DNA of 64,000 nt from Miltoncostaea sp963823515 (GTDB taxonomy: Bacteria > Actinomycetota > Thermoleophilia > Miltoncostaeales > Miltoncostaeaceae), in assembly GCA_963823515.1 (NCBI GenBank), contig CAWGMB010000014.1, positions 260,227 through 324,226 of the forward strand, read 5' to 3'. This document shows, in pieces, positions 16,486 through 25,918 of this stretch; positions within the stretch are counted from its first letter, which is position 1; each line of letters opens with the position of its first letter. The notes beneath the pieces are model-generated. The model was given only the letters and a program-made list of their open reading frames with translations, was not told the origin of the DNA and made no database searches. The translations under genes were made by a program, and so were the position numbers.

Positions 16486-18210
16486 CTACCCGCGCTCGCC
16501 CTCGCGCTTGATGGTCACCTTTCGCCCCTTGATCGTGCTCGCCCGCAGCGCGGCGATCACCTCGTCCGTCGCCGCGGCGGGGATCTCCACCAGGGAGAAG
16601 CGGTCGAAGATCTCGATCGCCCCGACGTCGCGTCCGGTCAGTCGCGACTCGCCGGCGACGGCGCCGACCAGGTCCTGCGGGCGCACGCCGGAGCTGCGGC
16701 CGGCGCCGACGAACAGGCGCGTGGTGTCGCCCCGCGGCCCCCGCCCGCGGCCCTGCGCCTTCCCCCGCGGCCGCCCCCCCGCTCCGCGGTCGGGAACCGC
16801 CCGCTCCACGCGGGGCGCGACGTCGGGGATCTCCTGTTCGTCGGCGGGCGCGCCGCCCGAGGCGGCGTTCGCGAGCTTCACCGCCGCGAGGGCCACCTCC
16901 ATGATGTCGAACTCGTCCGAGAGCGCCTCGACGACGACCCGGAAGCCGTCGAGGTCGCCCTCCACGATCGTCTCGCGCAGGGTCGCGCGCACCATCTCCA
17001 GCCGGCGTGCGCGCAGGTCGGCGACCGTCGGGACCTTCTCGATCTGGATCCGCTGCCCGGTGACGCGCTCGATGTTCTTCAGCATCCGGTGCTCACGCGG
17101 CTCGGCGAGCGTGATGGCCACGCCCTCGCGCCCCGCCCGGCCGACGCGGCCGATGCGGTGGACGTACGACTCGGGAGCCGACGGGACGTCGTAGTTGACG
17201 ACGTGCGTGAGCTGCTCGATGTCGAGCCCGCGCGCGGCGACGTCGGTGGCCACCAGCAGGTCGGAGGTCCCGGTGCGCAGGCGCGTCATGACGCGGTCGC
17301 GCTGCTCCTGTGTCATGCCTCCGTGCAGCGCCTCGGCCCGGTAGCCGCGGCCGTTGAGGGTCTCGGCGAGCTGGTCGACCTCGATCCGCGTCCGGCAGAA
17401 CACCAGCGCAGCGGCCGGCGCCTCGACGTCGAGGACGCGTCCGAGGGCGGCCGGCTTGTGGGCCCGCGAGAGGACGTAGGCGCTCTGGCGCACTCGCGGG
17501 GCCTCGCCCGCGACGGCGGCCTCCCGGGCGATCCGGATGCGGACCGGGTCGGTGAGGTGGCGCTTGGCGATCGCGCCGATGCGCGCCGGCATCGTGGCCG
17601 AGAAGAGCACCGTCTGCGCGTCGTCGGGCGTGCTCGCGAGGATGGCGTCGATGTCGTCGGCGAAGCCCATGTCGAGCATCTCGTCGGCCTCGTCGAGGAC
17701 GACCACCTCCAGCCGGTCGAGGGTCAGGGTGCCGCGCCCGAGGTGGTCGAGGGCCCTCCCGGGCGTGGCGACCACGACGTCGGCGCCGCGCTCGAGCGCC
17801 CGCAGCTGGCGACCGATCGGCTGACCGCCGTAGATGGGCAGGACCCGGGCGCCGAGCGCGCGGCCATAGCGGTGGATCGCCTCCGAGACCTGCATGGCCA
17901 GCTCGCGTGTCGGCACCAGCACCAGCGCCCGCGGCACGTCACCGCCGGCGCCCGCCGAGATCCGCTGCAGCAGAGGGAGCGCGAAGGCAGCCGTCTTGCC
18001 GGTGCCCGTCGCCGCCTCCCCCAGCAGGTCCCGCCCCTCGAGCAGGGGCGGGATGGTCTCGCGCTGGATCGGTGTCGGCTCCTCGTATCCGAGGCCGGCG
18101 AGCTGGGTCAGCAGCTCCTCGCGCAGGCCGAGGTCGGAGAAGCTGATCCGGTCGTCGATCGGGTCCGTGGCCGCCGTCCTTCGCTCGCTGCAGGGCGGGC
18201 AGTGTCGCAC
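16486..18210 (-). CDS. DEAD-box ATP-dependent RNA helicase with DbpA-type RNA-binding tail
   Basis: About 574 residues. Q motif YEEPTPIQRETIP, motif I AATGTGKT, motif II VLDEADEM, motif III LFSATMP and motif VI HRIGRVGRAGREG are intact. The C-terminus after an Arg/Gly-rich linker (GRPRGKAQGRGRGPRGD) is a DbpA/CsdA RNA-binding domain (LFVGAGRSSGV, IEIFDRFSLVEIP). It unwinds structured RNA in ribosome assembly or mRNA turnover, as DeaD/CsdA does. GTG 18210 is chosen because the ATG at 18357 would overlap the divergent antiporter start; the true start may differ by a few dozen residues. Confidence 0.88.
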   Translation of the reverse strand: MRHCPPCSERRTAATDPIDDRISFSDLGLREELLTQLAGLGYEEPTPIQRETIPPLLEGRDLLGEAATGTGKTAAFALPLLQRISAGAGGDVPRALVLVPTRELAMQVSEAIHRYGRALGARVLPIYGGQPIGRQLRALERGADVVVATPGRALDHLGRGTLTLDRLEVVVLDEADEMLDMGFADDIDAILASTPDDAQTVLFSATMPARIGAIAKRHLTDPVRIRIAREAAVAGEAPRVRQSAYVLSRAHKPAALGRVLDVEAPAAALVFCRTRIEVDQLAETLNGRGYRAEALHGGMTQEQRDRVMTRLRTGTSDLLVATDVAARGLDIEQLTHVVNYDVPSAPESYVHRIGRVGRAGREGVAITLAEPREHRMLKNIERVTGQRIQIEKVPTVADLRARRLEMVRATLRETIVEGDLDGFRVVVEALSDEFDIMEVALAAVKLANAASGGAPADEQEIPDVAPRVERAVPDRGAGGRPRGKAQGRGRGPRGDTTRLFVGAGRSSGVRPQDLVGAVAGESRLTGRDVGAIEIFDRFSLVEIPAAATDEVIAALRASTIKGRKVTIKREGERG

Positions 18211-18267
18211 GGGGGCCGCGGCCTCGCGCCGCTCCAGCCCCGGCTTCCGTGCGCGGCTTTGCCGGGG

Positions 18268-18331
18268 GGCGATCGTGGCCCGCCCCGATGGGAGGCGATC
18301 GTCCGGTGCGTGCCCCATGGGCACGCACCGG
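18268..18331. promoter_or_regulatory. Repeats in the helicase/antiporter divergent promoter region
   Basis: GGCGATCGT occurs twice in direct orientation (18268-18276 and 18294-18302, 26 bases apart). Directly after comes a 12-bp inverted repeat CCGGTGCGTGCC with a 5-base loop (18303-18331), ending 24 bases before the antiporter ATG. It could be an operator for one or both genes or a hairpin in the antiporter leader. Confidence 0.45.
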
Positions 18332-18355
18332 GGATGAACGTGCGAGTGTTCGGGC

Positions 18356-19672
18356 ATGAACGAGGACGCGCTCGGCCTCGCGGTTCTCCTGCTCCTGTTC
18401 GTGGGCTATGCCGCGGTCGCACGACGCCTGGATCGCTTCTCGGTGACCTCGGCGATCGTGTTCACCGGCGCGGGGGTCGTCCTCGGCGCCGAGATGCTCG
18501 ACATCCTCCCCCTCTCGTTCGGGGAGGAGAGCACGAAGCTCCTGGCCGAGAGCACGCTGGCGGTGCTGCTGTTCGCGGACGCCTCGACGGTCAACGTCCG
18601 GGCGGCGCGCGACGACGCCGGCCTCATCGGCCGCATGCTCCTCATCGGCCTGCCGCTGACCATCGCGGCAGGCGCGCTGGTCGCGACCACGCTCCTCACC
18701 GACCTCGATGGGACGGAGTGCCTGCTGCTCGCCGCCGTCCTCGCGCCCACCGACGCGGCCCTCGGCCTGGCGGTGTTCGGCAACCGCGCCGTGCCGGCAC
18801 GCGTGAGGCGGGTCGTGAACGTCGAGAGCGGCCTCAACGACGGCCTCGCGACGCCGGTCGTCTTCTTCCTGATCGCGGCCGTGATCGGCGAGGCGGGCTC
18901 CGGGCCGGCGGGGCTCCTCTCGGGCCCGGTGTCCGACGCCCTCGTCGACCTCGCGCTCGGCGTCGGGGCCGGGGCGGTGGTCGGGGGGCTCGGGGGGCTC
19001 CTCCTGCTCCGCGCACGGCTCCTGCGGACGGCCACGACCGAATCCGAGGAGATCGGCGTCCTGGCGCTCGCGGCTCTCTCGTACGCGGGCGCCGTCGCCA
19101 TGGACGCCAACGGCTTCGTGGCGGCCTTCGTCGGGGGCCTCGCGTTCGGGGCCCTGACGCGGGGCGCGTTGCGGGACCGCACGGACCTGACCGACACCGT
19201 CGGCCAGGTCCTGGCGGCGTTCGTGTGGGTGATCTTCGGCGCGCTCCTGGCGGGGCCCATCCTCACCCACGACCCGCGCTGGTCCGCGATCGCCTACGCG
19301 CTCCTCAGCCTCACGCTGGTGAGGATGGCCCCGGTGGCGATCGCGCTGCTGGGCACGGGGCTGCGCCCGCGGACGACCGCCTTCATGGGCTGGTTCGGGC
19401 CGCGCGGCATGGCGTCGGTCGTCTTCATCCTGGTCGTGGTCATCGAACTCGGGGAGGACGCCTCCGGGGTGACGTCGCTCATCGCGGAGACCGGCGCCTG
19501 GACCATCCTCCTCAGCGTGATCCTCCACGGACTGACAGCCGGCCCGCTGGGGCGCGCGTACGGGAGATGGGCCCAGCGGTTGCCGCAGTCGGCGCCCGAG
19601 CGGACCCCCTGCCCGGAGCCTCAGATGCGCCGCCGGCACCTCTCCCCGGCGCAGGACGCCCCCTCACCCTGA
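18356..19672 (+). CDS. CPA1-family Na+(K+)/H+ antiporter
   Basis: 438 residues with about 12 hydrophobic helices and no long cytoplasmic tail. Conserved CPA1 features: LLFADASTVNVRAAR in the early part, APTDAALGLAVFGN in the core, and NVESGLNDGLATPVVFF with the Asp needed for ion exchange. The later FGPRGMASVVFILVV is the usual second cross-over region. It exchanges cytoplasmic sodium or potassium for protons. ATG at 18356, with a weak -10-like GAGTGT 6 bases before it, so possibly leaderless. Divergent from the helicase. Confidence 0.9.
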   Translation: MNEDALGLAVLLLLFVGYAAVARRLDRFSVTSAIVFTGAGVVLGAEMLDILPLSFGEESTKLLAESTLAVLLFADASTVNVRAARDDAGLIGRMLLIGLPLTIAAGALVATTLLTDLDGTECLLLAAVLAPTDAALGLAVFGNRAVPARVRRVVNVESGLNDGLATPVVFFLIAAVIGEAGSGPAGLLSGPVSDALVDLALGVGAGAVVGGLGGLLLLRARLLRTATTESEEIGVLALAALSYAGAVAMDANGFVAAFVGGLAFGALTRGALRDRTDLTDTVGQVLAAFVWVIFGALLAGPILTHDPRWSAIAYALLSLTLVRMAPVAIALLGTGLRPRTTAFMGWFGPRGMASVVFILVVVIELGEDASGVTSLIAETGAWTILLSVILHGLTAGPLGRAYGRWAQRLPQSAPERTPCPEPQMRRRHLSPAQDAPSP

Positions 19673-19718
19673 GGATGTTCCAGATCGCCAGGGGAGGCCG
19701 GTGGCCGCGGGCGGCGCC

Positions 19719-20087
19719 TCAGGCGGGCGCATAGCGGCGGTGCAGCATCAGCGCGTTGCCGTCGGGGTCGGCGAAGAGGGCCATGTGACAGACCCCCGTG
19801 TCGAAGGTGTCGCCCTCGAAGACGACGCCCGCCGCCTCCAGCTCCGCCCGGGCCGCGGCGACGTCGGGCACCCGCAGGGCCACATGGCTCGACGACGCCG
19901 CGAACGGGCGCCCGATGGAGGTCGGATCCCACACCGCGAGCGTGACCTGCCCGGCGGCCACCTCGAATCCCCCGGGCGTGTCGCGCTCCAGCGCGAGCCC
20001 GAGCGTCCCGACGTAGAAGCGCCGGGCCTCTGCGACGTCGCGGGTGAGGACGGTGACGAAATCGACGTGCTCGACCGTGATGGGCAT
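19719..20087 (-). CDS. VOC (glyoxalase/bleomycin-resistance fold) protein
   Basis: 122 residues, one VOC domain of two beta-alpha-beta-beta-beta units. Metal-ligand-like positions are His7 (EHVDFVTVLT), the His in SSHVALRVPDV, and the C-terminal FADPDGNALML block. FYVGTLGLALERDTPGG is a typical first-unit sequence. GAGGAG lies before the ATG. Substrate unknown; lyase, isomerase or dioxygenase relatives are all possible. Confidence 0.85.
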   Translation of the reverse strand: MPITVEHVDFVTVLTRDVAEARRFYVGTLGLALERDTPGGFEVAAGQVTLAVWDPTSIGRPFAASSSHVALRVPDVAAARAELEAAGVVFEGDTFDTGVCHMALFADPDGNALMLHRRYAPA

Positions 20088-20162
20088 GGGGTCTCCTCGG
20101 TCTGTGGGCCGTGGCGGCGGCGGGCGCCGCGGGGCGGGAAGGGGAGCGGCCGAGCCCGGCCG

Positions 20163-20168
20163 TAGGAT
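20163..20168 (+). promoter_or_regulatory. -10 box of the thymidine kinase gene (leaderless)
   Basis: TAGGAT followed by 7 bases and the ATG at 20176. Confidence 0.5.
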
Positions 20169-20175
20169 CCTCCCC

Positions 20176-20751
20176 ATGATGATGCAGACCGTCCCGCGGA
20201 CCGGCGGCTGGGTCGAGGTCGTCTGCGGCCCGATGTTCTCCGGCAAGTCCGAGGAGCTGCTGCGCCGCCTCACCCGTGCGCTGATCGCCAACCAGCGGGT
20301 GGAGCTGGTGCGCCCGGCCTCCGACACCCGTCACGACGGCGACGAGCTGGTCACGCACGCCGGGCGGCGGATGACGGCGCACCGCACCGGCGACCTCGAC
20401 TGGATCCGCGAGCTCGACGTGGAGGTGCTCGGCCTCGATGAGATCCAGTTCTTCTCCGAGGGGATTCTGGACGTGGTCGACGAGATGGCGGCCCGCGGCG
20501 TGCGCGTGGTGTGCAGCGGCCTGGACATGGACTACCGCCGCCAGCCCTGGCCCGTCGTCCAGATCCTGCTCTCGCGGGCCGAGTTCATCGACAAGCTCCA
20601 GGCGGTCTGCCTGCGCTGCGGCGGCCCGGCCACCCTCAGCCAGCGCCTCGAGGCCGACGGCTCGCCCGCCCCCGCGGCCGGATCCACGGTCGAGATCGGC
20701 TCGGGAGAGCGGTACGAGGCGCGCTGCCGCGCCTGCCACGAGGTGTCCTAG
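20176..20751 (+). CDS. tdk: Thymidine kinase (type II)
   Basis: 191 residues. P-loop GPMFSGKSEELLRRL, the Walker B-like LGLDEIQFF, and the lasso zinc site cysteines CLRC and CRAC. It phosphorylates thymidine with ATP for salvage to dTMP. Length and motifs match bacterial type II enzymes. Two further ATG codons directly follow the first, so the exact start could be one or two residues later. Single-gene unit with a leaderless -10 box. Confidence 0.95.
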   Translation: MMMQTVPRTGGWVEVVCGPMFSGKSEELLRRLTRALIANQRVELVRPASDTRHDGDELVTHAGRRMTAHRTGDLDWIRELDVEVLGLDEIQFFSEGILDVVDEMAARGVRVVCSGLDMDYRRQPWPVVQILLSRAEFIDKLQAVCLRCGGPATLSQRLEADGSPAPAAGSTVEIGSGERYEARCRACHEVS

Positions 20752-21009
20752 GGCCTCACGGCGCAGACCCCCGAGCCGTCGGCGGGGCCTCATGCGTGCG
20801 GCGGCCCTGGTCGCGCGCTCCGCCCGGGATCCCGGCGTTGCCGCCGACGAGGAGGTGCGTCGTCGTCCCGGCCGTTTCGGCGGACCCCCACGGGGCGATC
20901 CGTGCCCATGCCGGTTCGCGGCCGCGGCCCCGCGGCCTGGTCTTCCACGACGCGCAGGCCCTCGGATATGGTCCCCGGGGCGCTCAAATCGTCATTGGAG
21001 AAACAGGCC

Positions 21010-23376
21010 ATGTCAGAGCTGGTGACGTATCGCGACGGCGAGCAGTTCCCCGGGGTAATCGGACGAACGACCATGGAGTCGAGCCCTGCCTGGCCGACCC
21101 CCGAGAAGGCCCGCGAGGGCGCTCCCAACGTGCTCATCTTCGTCCTGGACGATGTCGGATTCGGCCAGCTGTCGTCCTTTGGCGGCCTGGTGGAGACACC
21201 CGTGCTCGACCGGATCGCCGAGAACGGGCTGCGGTACACGAACATGCACACGACGGCGCTGTGCTCGCCGTCGCGCGGGTGCATCGTGACGGGGCGCAAC
21301 CACCACTCGATCGGGCTTGCGACGATCTCGGAGACCTCGAGTGGATATCCCGGCTACAACGCGATCCTGCCGTTCGACAAGGGCATGCTGAGCGAGATGC
21401 TGCTGCCGCACGGGTACAACACGTTCCTGGTCGGCAAGTGGCATCTGACCCCGCCCGAGCACGAGACGCCCGCCGGCCCATACAACCGGTGGCCGCTCGC
21501 GCGCGGCTTCGAGCGCTACTACGGTTTCCTGGGCGGCGACACCAACCAGTGGTATCCGGAACTGGTCTACGACAACCACTACATCGAGCAGCCTGCGCAG
21601 CCCGAGGACGGTTATCACCTGAGCGCCGACCTGGCCGACAAGGCGATCGAGTTCGTCAAGGACGCCCACGTCAACGCGCCTGACAAGCCTTTCTACCTCC
21701 ACTACTGCACCGGTGCCGGCCATGCGCCGCACCACGTGCCCAAGGAGTGGGCCGACAAGTACAAGGGCAAGTTCGACGCCGGGTGGGACGAGTACCGCAG
21801 GATCGTCCACCAGCGCCAGCTCGACATGGGGATCATCCCCGCCGGCACGGCGCTGTCGGCACCGGACCCCGACTTCCCGCGCTGGGACACGCTCTCGGCC
21901 GATCAGCAGCGGCTCTACGCCCGGATGATGGAGGTGTACGCCGGCTTCATCAGCTTCACCGACCATCACTTCGGCCGGGTCGTCGACTTCCTCGAGGAGA
22001 TCGGCGAGCTCGACAACACGCTGATCATGGTCATCTCCGACAACGGCGCCAGCTCCGAGGGCGGCCCGATGGGATCCGTCAACGAGATGTTCTTCTTCAA
22101 CAACCTGCCCGAGACGCTCGAGGAGAACCTGGCTCAGCTCGACGACCTGGGCGGCCCCAAGGTGTTCAACCACTATCCGTGGGGCTGGACGAACGCCGGC
22201 AACACCCCGTTCCGCCGCTGGAAGCGCGAGACCTACCGCGGCGGCGTCAGCGACCCGTTCATCGTGTCCTGGCCCAAGAAGATCGCCGCGCGCGGCGAGA
22301 TCCGGACCCAGTACGCCCACATCATCGACATGGTCCCGACGGTGCTCGAGGCGCTCGATGTCGAGCCCCCCACGACGGTCCGGGGTGTCACCCAGGCGCC
22401 GATCGACGGCATCAGCTTCGCCCACACCTTCGACGCCGCCGACGCTCCCAGCAATCACCACACCCAGTACTTCGAGATGTTCGGCCACCGCGCGATCTAC
22501 CACGAGGGCTGGCGCGCGGTCTGCCCCTGGCCGGGCGCCAACTTCACCGAGGCGGCCAAGAAGGGACGGGCCTTCAGCTCACCGATCACTCCCGAGGTCC
22601 TCGCCGACATCGAGGCCAACGACTGGGAGCTCTACGACCTCACCAAGGACTACGCCGAGACCGACAACGTCGCCGCCGACCACCGCGACAAGCTGATCGA
22701 GATGGTCGGCAGGTGGTGGGCCGAGGCGGGCAAGTACAACGTGATGCCGATCGATGGCGACGCCATGACCCGCCTTTCGCTCGAACGCCCCACGATCGCC
22801 GCACCGCGCGACGCGGTCACCTTCTACCCCGACGGCGCCCCGGTGCCCTTCGCGGCCACGCCCAAGACCTACAACCGGCCGTTCAGCATCAGCGCCGAGG
22901 CCGTGATCCCCGAGGGCGGCGCCGAAGGGGTGATCCTCGCCCAGGGCGGCAACACCGGCGGCTTCACCTTCTTCGCCAAGGATCAGCGGCTGCACTTCGT
23001 CTACAACTTCCTCGGCCGCGACCGCTTCACGGTCAGCTCCGACGTCGAGATCCCCATCGGGGAGGTGTCACTCCGCTACGAGTTCGAGCCCACCGGCCCG
23101 CCCGAGCCCGCCGAAGGCAAGGGCGTTCCCGCTCGCGGCCAGCTCTACATCGACCGCACGCTCGTCGGCGTCGTCGACATGCCGCACAGCGTGCTTGCGA
23201 TGTTCGGCACCGAAGGGCTGACCTGTGGGCGCGACGGAGGAAGCCCCGTCGCGCCCGACGCCTACACGGGCGACTTCCGGTTCACCGGCACCCTCAAGCG
23301 GGTCACCCTCGACACCAGCGGCGAGCTCATCCCCGACACCGAGCGTGACATCCGCATCGCGATGGCCCGCCAGTAG
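21010..23376 (+). CDS. Arylsulfatase (type I sulfatase with formylglycine site)
   Basis: 788 residues. Metal ligands Asp47-Asp48 (FVLDDVGFG) and the sulfatase motif at Cys85 (CSPSRG) whose Cys is converted to formylglycine. VGKWHL and VISDNGAS supply later active-site Lys/His and Asp/Asn. The last 200 residues form a beta-rich domain common in large arylsulfatases of this subgroup. It hydrolyses a sulfate ester; substrate unknown. No signal peptide, so cytoplasmic. GGAG precedes the ATG. Codon third positions look less GC-biased than in neighbours, a hint of transfer. No sulfatase-modifying enzyme lies in the window. Confidence 0.93.
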   Translation: MSELVTYRDGEQFPGVIGRTTMESSPAWPTPEKAREGAPNVLIFVLDDVGFGQLSSFGGLVETPVLDRIAENGLRYTNMHTTALCSPSRGCIVTGRNHHSIGLATISETSSGYPGYNAILPFDKGMLSEMLLPHGYNTFLVGKWHLTPPEHETPAGPYNRWPLARGFERYYGFLGGDTNQWYPELVYDNHYIEQPAQPEDGYHLSADLADKAIEFVKDAHVNAPDKPFYLHYCTGAGHAPHHVPKEWADKYKGKFDAGWDEYRRIVHQRQLDMGIIPAGTALSAPDPDFPRWDTLSADQQRLYARMMEVYAGFISFTDHHFGRVVDFLEEIGELDNTLIMVISDNGASSEGGPMGSVNEMFFFNNLPETLEENLAQLDDLGGPKVFNHYPWGWTNAGNTPFRRWKRETYRGGVSDPFIVSWPKKIAARGEIRTQYAHIIDMVPTVLEALDVEPPTTVRGVTQAPIDGISFAHTFDAADAPSNHHTQYFEMFGHRAIYHEGWRAVCPWPGANFTEAAKKGRAFSSPITPEVLADIEANDWELYDLTKDYAETDNVAADHRDKLIEMVGRWWAEAGKYNVMPIDGDAMTRLSLERPTIAAPRDAVTFYPDGAPVPFAATPKTYNRPFSISAEAVIPEGGAEGVILAQGGNTGGFTFFAKDQRLHFVYNFLGRDRFTVSSDVEIPIGEVSLRYEFEPTGPPEPAEGKGVPARGQLYIDRTLVGVVDMPHSVLAMFGTEGLTCGRDGGSPVAPDAYTGDFRFTGTLKRVTLDTSGELIPDTERDIRIAMARQ

Positions 23377-23410
23377 GACGCACCGTCAGGGTCGTTCCGG
23401 CCCGTTCCTC

Positions 23411-23454
23411 GCTGTGCTCCACCGATTGGCATGAGCCCGTCGGTGGAGCACAGC
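23411..23454. terminator. 15-bp stem hairpin after the arylsulfatase gene
   Basis: GCTGTGCTCCACCGA (23411-23425) and its exact reverse complement (23440-23454) enclose a 14-base loop, 35 bases after the stop. No T-tract. A likely plus-strand terminator. Confidence 0.65.
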
Positions 23455-23589
23455 GGCAGGCCGGGCGCACCGTGATCAGGACTGCTCAGCCGGCGGGCGG
23501 CGACTCTTCTCTTCTTGCGCCCCGCCTTGGGTGGGAACCTACGAGCGGTCCGGGAACCTTTGCGTGGCGCCCGAGATACCTGTCGCTAT

Positions 23590-23621
23590 GCGGGCTCTCA
23601 GGTTCGGACCTGAGAGCCCGC
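23590..23621. terminator. 14-bp stem hairpin after pilC
   Basis: GCGGGCTCTCAGGT (23590-23603), loop TCGG, then the exact reverse complement (23608-23621), 15 bases beyond the minus-strand pilC stop. Probably ends the pil transcript. Confidence 0.7.
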
Positions 23622-23636
23622 GTGAGGACCACGCCC

Positions 23637-24854
23637 CTACTGCACCAGCTCGAAGATCTTGAACATCGGCAGGTACATCGAGATCACGACCACGCCGACG
23701 ATGCAGCCGACGCCGATCATCATCATCGGCTCGATGATCGAGGTGAGCGACTTCAGCATCGTCGCGACCTCGTCGTCGTAGAAGTCGGCCAGCTTGTGGA
23801 GCATCGTGTCCACGGCGCCGGTCTCCTCGCCCACCGACAGCATCTGGGTGACCATCACCGGGAAGACGCCGGTGCGCGCGAGCGGGGTCGCCAGGGGCTG
23901 GCCCTCGCGGACGCGCTCGGCCACCTCGGCCATCGGGTCGGAGATGACCCGGTTGCCGGCCGTCTTGGCCGTGATGTCGATCGCCTGCAGGATCGGCACG
24001 CCGGACGCCGTCAGGGTGCCGAGCGTCCGGGCGAAGCGGGCGACCGCGATCTTGCGCACGATGTCGCCCACCCGCATGGGGAAGCGCAGCTTGATGGAGT
24101 CCCACATGTACTGACCGCGATCGGTCGACTTCCACTTGCGGAAGATCGCGATGAGCACGATCGGCGCCAGGATCATCAGGTACCAGTACGACCGCATCGC
24201 ATCCGAGAGAGTGATCATGAACTGCGTGAGGGCGGGCAGCTCGCCGCCGAGGTCTTTGAAGATGTTGGCGAACACCGGGATGATGAAGAGGATCATCCCG
24301 ATCAGCACCAGCACGGCGAAGACGCCGATCAGGATCGGGTAGACCATCGCCGAGCGGACGGTCCGCTTGAGGTGGTCGTCCTTCTCGAGCTGCACCGCGA
24401 CGCGCTCGAGGACCTCCTCCAGGTTTCCGCCCGTCTCGCCGGCGCGGACCATCGCCACGAACAGGTCGTTGAAGATCTTGGGGTGCTTGGCCAGCGCCTG
24501 CGAGAGAGCGAGCCCGGCCTCGACGTCGTGGCGCACCTCGATGATCGCCCGCTTGAGCTTGGGCGCCTCGGTCTGCTCCTCGAGCACGTAGAGGGCGCGC
24601 AGGAGCGACAGGCCGCTCGAGATCATGGTCGCGAGCTGGCGGGCCATCACCGTGACGTGGCGCGCCTTGAGGCCGCGATAGCGGTCGAGCAGCTCCTCGA
24701 CGGTCGGCGTGGCCGACTTCTTGTCCACGTCGGTGACCGTCAGGCCCCGCAGCCGCAGCTGGGCGGCGACGGCGGCCTTCGAGTCGCCGAGGATCTCGCC
24801 CGCCATGGGCGATCCCGTGCGATCGAGGGCCTTGTAGGTGAACGTGGTGCTCAT
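23637..24854 (-). CDS. pilC: Type IV pilus inner-membrane platform protein PilC
   Basis: 405 residues, the standard GspF/PilC length. Two tandem cytoplasmic T2SSF domains (about 70-195 and 270-395) and three membrane helices (about 170-190, 225-245 and 375-395). Conserved stretches: FTYKALDRTGSPMAGEI at the start, RQLATMISSGLSLLRAL, and the repeat VRAGETGGNLEEVLERVA / LSVGEETGAVDTMLHKLA. It anchors pilus polymerisation and is driven by PilB and PilT. ATG overlaps the pilT stop (ATGA). Confidence 0.95.
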   Translation of the reverse strand: MSTTFTYKALDRTGSPMAGEILGDSKAAVAAQLRLRGLTVTDVDKKSATPTVEELLDRYRGLKARHVTVMARQLATMISSGLSLLRALYVLEEQTEAPKLKRAIIEVRHDVEAGLALSQALAKHPKIFNDLFVAMVRAGETGGNLEEVLERVAVQLEKDDHLKRTVRSAMVYPILIGVFAVLVLIGMILFIIPVFANIFKDLGGELPALTQFMITLSDAMRSYWYLMILAPIVLIAIFRKWKSTDRGQYMWDSIKLRFPMRVGDIVRKIAVARFARTLGTLTASGVPILQAIDITAKTAGNRVISDPMAEVAERVREGQPLATPLARTGVFPVMVTQMLSVGEETGAVDTMLHKLADFYDDEVATMLKSLTSIIEPMMMIGVGCIVGVVVISMYLPMFKIFELVQ

Positions 24855-25918
24855 GCCGCCTTCACCATCCCCAGGAGGCGCTTGAGCTCGTCCGGATGGC
24901 CGGCGCGCTCGATCGCCATGTCGAGGGTCACGACGCCCTGGCGCACGAGGGTCGCGAGCGTCGCGTCCATCGTCTGCATGCCGTGCGCCGACCCGGTCTG
25001 CATCACGGAGTAGATCTGGTGGGTCTTGCCCTCGCGGATCAGGTTGCGGACGGCGGGCGTGGGCATCAGCACCTCGCAGGCGACGGTCCGGCTGCCGGAG
25101 ATCGTGGGCACCAGCTGCTGACAGCAGACGCCCTGGAGCCCGTTGGCGAGCATGATGCGGACCTGCTCCTGCTGGTGCGGCGGGAAGACGTCGATCACGC
25201 GGTCGATGGTCTGCGGCGCGTCCGAGGTGTGCAGGGTCGCGAACACGAGGTGGCCGGTCTCGGCCGCGGTCAGCGCGATCTGCATCGTCTCGAGGTCGCG
25301 CATCTCGCCGACGAGGATCACGTCGGGGTCCTGGCGCAGCACGCTGCGCAGGGCGTTGGCGAACGAGAGCGTGTCGGCGCCCACCTCGCGCTGGTTGATC
25401 ATCGAGCGCTTGTGCCGGTGCAGGAACTCGATCGGATCCTCGACGGTCATGATGTGGCAGGCCCGCTTCTCGTTGATCTCGTTGATCAGCGAGGCCAGCG
25501 TCGTCGACTTACCGGAACCGGTCGGGCCGGTCACCAGCACCAGGCCGCGGGGCCTGGTCGTCCAGTCGCGGAGGGCCGACGGCAGGCTCAGCTCCTCGAG
25601 GGTCTTCAGGCCGCTCGGCACCACGCGGAAGGCCGCGCCCAGCGACGCGCGCTGGTAGTAGGCGTTCACACGGAAGCGCACCCGGCCCGGCACCGCGTAC
25701 GAGAAGTCGAGCTCGAGATCTGTCTCCAGGCGCTGGCGCTGGTCCTGATTGAGGAGCCCGTAGACGAGCTCTCGGGTGTCCTGCGCGGTGAGCGGGGTGT
25801 CCCCCAGCCGCACGAGGTCGCCGTTGAGGCGCATGACCGGAGGGGCGCCGACCGACAGATGGAGGTCGCTGGCACCGCTGGCGATCACGTTGGTGATGAG
25901 CTCGGCGAAGTCGACCAT
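24851..25918 (-). CDS. pilT: Type IV pilus retraction ATPase PilT
   Basis: 355 residues. The N-terminal PAS-like domain includes ASDLHLSVGAPPVMRLNG. Walker A is GPTGSGKSTTLASL, the Asp box VEDPIEFLH, Walker B VILVGEMRD and the His box follows. The PilT-specific AIRNLIRE-like motif is AVRNLIREGKT. It powers pilus disassembly, twitching or DNA uptake. ATG 25918 is taken with the upstream GAAAGGTG site; a GTG two codons earlier is possible. 190 bases without a gene separate it from pilB. Confidence 0.95.
   Translation of the reverse strand: MVDFAELITNVIASGASDLHLSVGAPPVMRLNGDLVRLGDTPLTAQDTRELVYGLLNQDQRQRLETDLELDFSYAVPGRVRFRVNAYYQRASLGAAFRVVPSGLKTLEELSLPSALRDWTTRPRGLVLVTGPTGSGKSTTLASLINEINEKRACHIMTVEDPIEFLHRHKRSMINQREVGADTLSFANALRSVLRQDPDVILVGEMRDLETMQIALTAAETGHLVFATLHTSDAPQTIDRVIDVFPPHQQEQVRIMLANGLQGVCCQQLVPTISGSRTVACEVLMPTPAVRNLIREGKTHQIYSVMQTGSAHGMQTMDATLATLVRQGVVTLDMAIERAGHPDELKRLLGMVKAA

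Noticed and set aside
17089..19734. An 881-residue plus-strand open frame
   Set aside because: It is antisense to the helicase and out of frame with the antiporter; both real genes have clear motifs.
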